Origin: Rhizobiaceae bacterium
Lineage (GTDB): Bacteria > Pseudomonadota > Alphaproteobacteria > Rhizobiales > Rhizobiaceae
Length of the DNA stretch: 64,000 nucleotides
Assembly (NCBI GenBank): GCA_023953775.1
Contig: JAMLJD010000010.1
Location: 18,106-82,105, forward strand
Direction: 5' to 3'
Part shown: positions 62,411 through 64,000 of the stretch, one piece after another
Layout: every line of letters begins with the position of its first letter
Numbering within the stretch: the stretch's first letter is position 1
Position numbers and translations under genes: made by a program
Notes under the pieces: model-generated
The model's input: only the letters and a program-made list of their open reading frames with translations
What the model was told of the DNA's origin: nothing
Databases searched by the model: none

Positions 62411-63592
62411 TTACGATCCGCTGGACGTACGCCGGTTCTCCGCCTCGCTTTGCGCCGGTTTTCGGGGCGCGCCACCGCCGGCGATGAACACTTCGGAGCC
62501 CTCGCGGACGTTGTGGATGCCTTCGGTCACGACGCTGTCACCGCTGTCGAACGTGCCGTCGACCAGAACGCTGTCGGTGTTCCGCTGGACGATCCGCACC
62601 GGTATCCTGTTGGCTATGCCACCGCGGACGCCCCAGACGAAGGCGCCGTCGGTGCCCCACTGGATCGCCAGGGGATCGACCGCCGGATAGCTGTCGCCGG
62701 CAAACTGCATCTCGACTTCAAATGCCATGCCGGCACGCAACCGGTCGCTTGGATTGGTGACGACGGCGCGCAGCCGGAGCGTCCTGCTGTCGGGATCGAT
62801 GCGGTTGTCGACCGCACTGATGACGCCGTCGAAATTCTGGTCGGGCCGGGCTATCGACACGGCCTTGACGGCCATGCCGACGTCGACCTGCGCGGCAAAC
62901 CGCTCGGGAACCCAGAAGTCGATGAGGATCCGCGAGCGGTCGTCTATGGTTACGATCTCGGTCTGCGCGGTGACGTAGTTGCCCTCAGATGCCTGGATGA
63001 TGCCGACGAAGCCCGAGATCGGCGCGACGATCGAACGGCGCGACAGCGCAAGCTCGGCGTCACGCAGGGCAAGCCGGGCGTTGTTGGCGGCAAGCTCGGC
63101 ATCGTTCACCTGCACCGTGGTGACGGTATTGGAGGAGCGCAGCGCGCGCAGACGCTCGAGGCGCGCCTCGGCATCCTCCAGGGCGATGCGCGCGCGGTCG
63201 ACGGCGATCTGCTCGCCTTCGGAATCGAGCCTGGCGATGACCGCGCCCGCTTCGATCCGCGATCCCGAACTTGCGAGCACCTCCGTCAGGCGGCCCGCGG
63301 AGAACGGCGTGACGAGCACGGAGTTGAAGGCCCGGCCGGTGCCGATCGCGGTCAGCCGGTCGTTGATCGTGGCGTTGATGATCGGTTGGGTGACGACGCC
63401 CGCCGACGTGCCGCTGCCGGGCCGCCGTCCGCCCGCAGGCTGTCCCTGCGCCTGCGGTTCGGACTCCGAGACAAGGAAGTCCAGCCCGTAGCCGGCGAGT
63501 ATCTGCGGTGCGCCGGGGTAAAACCGCACCCAGACGGCTGCCGCCGCCGCGAGCAGGATGATCGAGAACAGGAGTTGCTTCCAGATCGACAT
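62411..63592 (-). CDS. RND efflux pump membrane fusion protein
   Basis: A 393-residue periplasmic adaptor. LLFSIILLAAAAAVWVRFYP near the N terminus is a signal anchor, followed by a low-complexity linker with a proline/glutamine/glycine-rich stretch. The lipoyl halves and hairpin follow: GTGRAFNSVLVTPFSAGRLT, IARLDSEGEQIAVDRARIAL, then ELALSRRSIVAPISGFVGII (near 170). DRSRILIDFWVPERFAAQVD and the beta-barrel end follow. It joins the pump to an outer-membrane channel whose gene is not in the window. The start was placed at MSIWKQLL, behind a G-rich Shine-Dalgarno sequence. Confidence 0.92.
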   Translation of the reverse strand: MSIWKQLLFSIILLAAAAAVWVRFYPGAPQILAGYGLDFLVSESEPQAQGQPAGGRRPGSGTSAGVVTQPIINATINDRLTAIGTGRAFNSVLVTPFSAGRLTEVLASSGSRIEAGAVIARLDSEGEQIAVDRARIALEDAEARLERLRALRSSNTVTTVQVNDAELAANNARLALRDAELALSRRSIVAPISGFVGIIQASEGNYVTAQTEIVTIDDRSRILIDFWVPERFAAQVDVGMAVKAVSIARPDQNFDGVISAVDNRIDPDSRTLRLRAVVTNPSDRLRAGMAFEVEMQFAGDSYPAVDPLAIQWGTDGAFVWGVRGGIANRIPVRIVQRNTDSVLVDGTFDSGDSVVTEGIHNVREGSEVFIAGGGAPRKPAQSEAENRRTSSGS

Positions 63593-63994
63593 TCGCCACC
63601 CCGGATTGACGAGAACGGGTGCCGATGTCGACCGCGAGGTCCGGAACTGGCGGCAATGCACCCGAACCGGGTCCGCCAACCGGCCCGGATACTCGATCCC
63701 TAGTTGCGCTTTATGGCAATTCTTCCGTCATGTTGCACTGCCAATATCATTACAAAAACGTAATTCGCGGCAGGCTCGTGGCCGCCACGGAGGTCTCCGG
63801 ACCCGCTTGATCGACACGCCCTGCCTTAAGGTAAACGGTCGAAAAGCATGGAAAAGCCGGTATTCGGGGCGCCATCCGGCCCCTCGCGGCGCTTTACAAA
63901 CAATCGCGCGATCACCAGTATCGCCGCCAGAGACGCGCCACCATGAGGCGCCGTACTCGTTCAGACGGGACAAAACAACAATGGGAGAGTCGTA
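63593..63994. other. Intergenic region upstream of the RND operon
   Basis: These 402 bases hold the control regions of the minus-strand efflux operon and of a plus-strand gene that probably starts at 63995. The visible features are the inverted repeat at 63750-63765 and GGGAG before 63995. An 81-residue minus-strand frame at 63728-63973 is rich in arginine and looks fortuitous. Confidence 0.6.
63750..63765. promoter_or_regulatory. Inverted repeat, candidate operator of the RND operon
   Basis: ATTACAAAAACGTAAT has 5-base arms around AAAAAC in an AT-rich island 158 bases upstream of the fusion-protein start. On the minus strand TAATGATAT overlaps it, a possible -10 region. A TetR- or MarR-type repressor could bind here. 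Confidence 0.35.
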
Positions 63995-64000
63995 ATGCGT
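63995..64000 (+). CDS. Probable start of a gene running off the window
   Basis: ATGCGT at the very end is preceded by GGGAG, seven bases upstream. Only two codons are visible, so the call rests on the ribosome-binding site alone and nothing can be said of the product. Confidence 0.35.

Noticed and set aside
61373..63703. A 776-residue plus-strand frame opposite the RND genes
   Set aside because: Antisense shadow; the minus strand has complete RND transporter and fusion-protein motifs.
63728..63973. An 81-residue minus-strand frame upstream of the RND operon
   Set aside because: No ribosome-binding site, arginine- and tryptophan-rich translation, and it covers the likely promoter region.
1..64000. 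Search for tRNA, rRNA, CRISPR arrays, insertion sequences and phage genes
   Set aside because: None was recognised. No regular short repeats, transposase motifs or integrase motifs were seen on either strand.

Overview
The window is high-GC DNA from an alphaproteobacterium, most likely of the order Hyphomicrobiales (Rhizobiales). This rests on gene families and gene order seen here: a split proton-translocating transhydrogenase (pntAA-pntAB-pntB) preceded by a small aa3-oxidase subunit IV gene, a fused indolepyruvate oxidoreductase, a soxBDAG sarcosine oxidase operon, a DUF992 protein and a short S21 gene with an alphaproteobacterial basic tail. I saw no tRNA, rRNA, insertion sequence, phage gene or CRISPR array. 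The window looks like ordinary chromosome devoted to carbon-source uptake and catabolism.

Layout. 1-4304: end of an EamA-type permease; a LacI-family regulator that appears to start at a CTG codon just downstream of a palindromic operator; a small exported protein; an NADPH-type 2-hydroxyacid dehydrogenase; an AprI/Inh-like protease-inhibitor homologue; and a class-I amidotransferase-type (peptidase C26) hydrolase. 4602-13206: a TakP-like TRAP transporter (binding protein, oversized small permease, large permease with a 330-residue cytoplasmic coiled-coil tail), then a fused arylpyruvate:ferredoxin oxidoreductase. 13325-17391: a signalling patch with a membrane PAS-GGDEF-EAL protein, a LuxI/FeeM-fold N-acyltransferase and a Crp/Fnr regulator. 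17615-25094: the first LIV-type ABC transporter cluster, headed by a long-chain acyl-CoA ligase and carrying a 49-residue DUF3096 membrane peptide. 25221-28578: oxidase subunit IV and transhydrogenase, ended by a strong bidirectional terminator. 28673-32452: DUF992 protein, membrane serine hydrolase, TPR lipoprotein and rpsU.

32817-38473: the sarcosine oxidase operon, with an extra exported protein (DUF2511-like) between soxB and soxD. 38524-45096: a small acidic protein, an MFS exporter, a YCII/DGPF protein paired with an ECF42-type sigma factor, an acyl-CoA ligase, a glyoxalase-fold protein and two small membrane proteins. 45133-59127: a large catabolic locus. One arm (minus strand) encodes SDR, MaoC hydratase, APH-type kinase and SDR. 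The other (plus strand) encodes a TetR regulator, an ACAD10/11-like acyl-CoA dehydrogenase, two zinc-free MDR oxidoreductases, a second LIV-type ABC transporter, a second long-chain acyl-CoA ligase and a binding protein. The two arms share a divergent promoter region with a clear palindrome. 59258-63592: an RND efflux pump and its membrane fusion protein. A new gene probably begins in the last six bases.

The most interesting hypothesis is that the 45-59 kb locus imports and degrades a carboxylic acid by a kinase plus acyl-CoA dehydrogenase route. That logic is known from levulinate and 4-hydroxyacid catabolism (LvaA/LvaC and ACAD10/11). All functional calls come from reading motifs and context. 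No database search was run.
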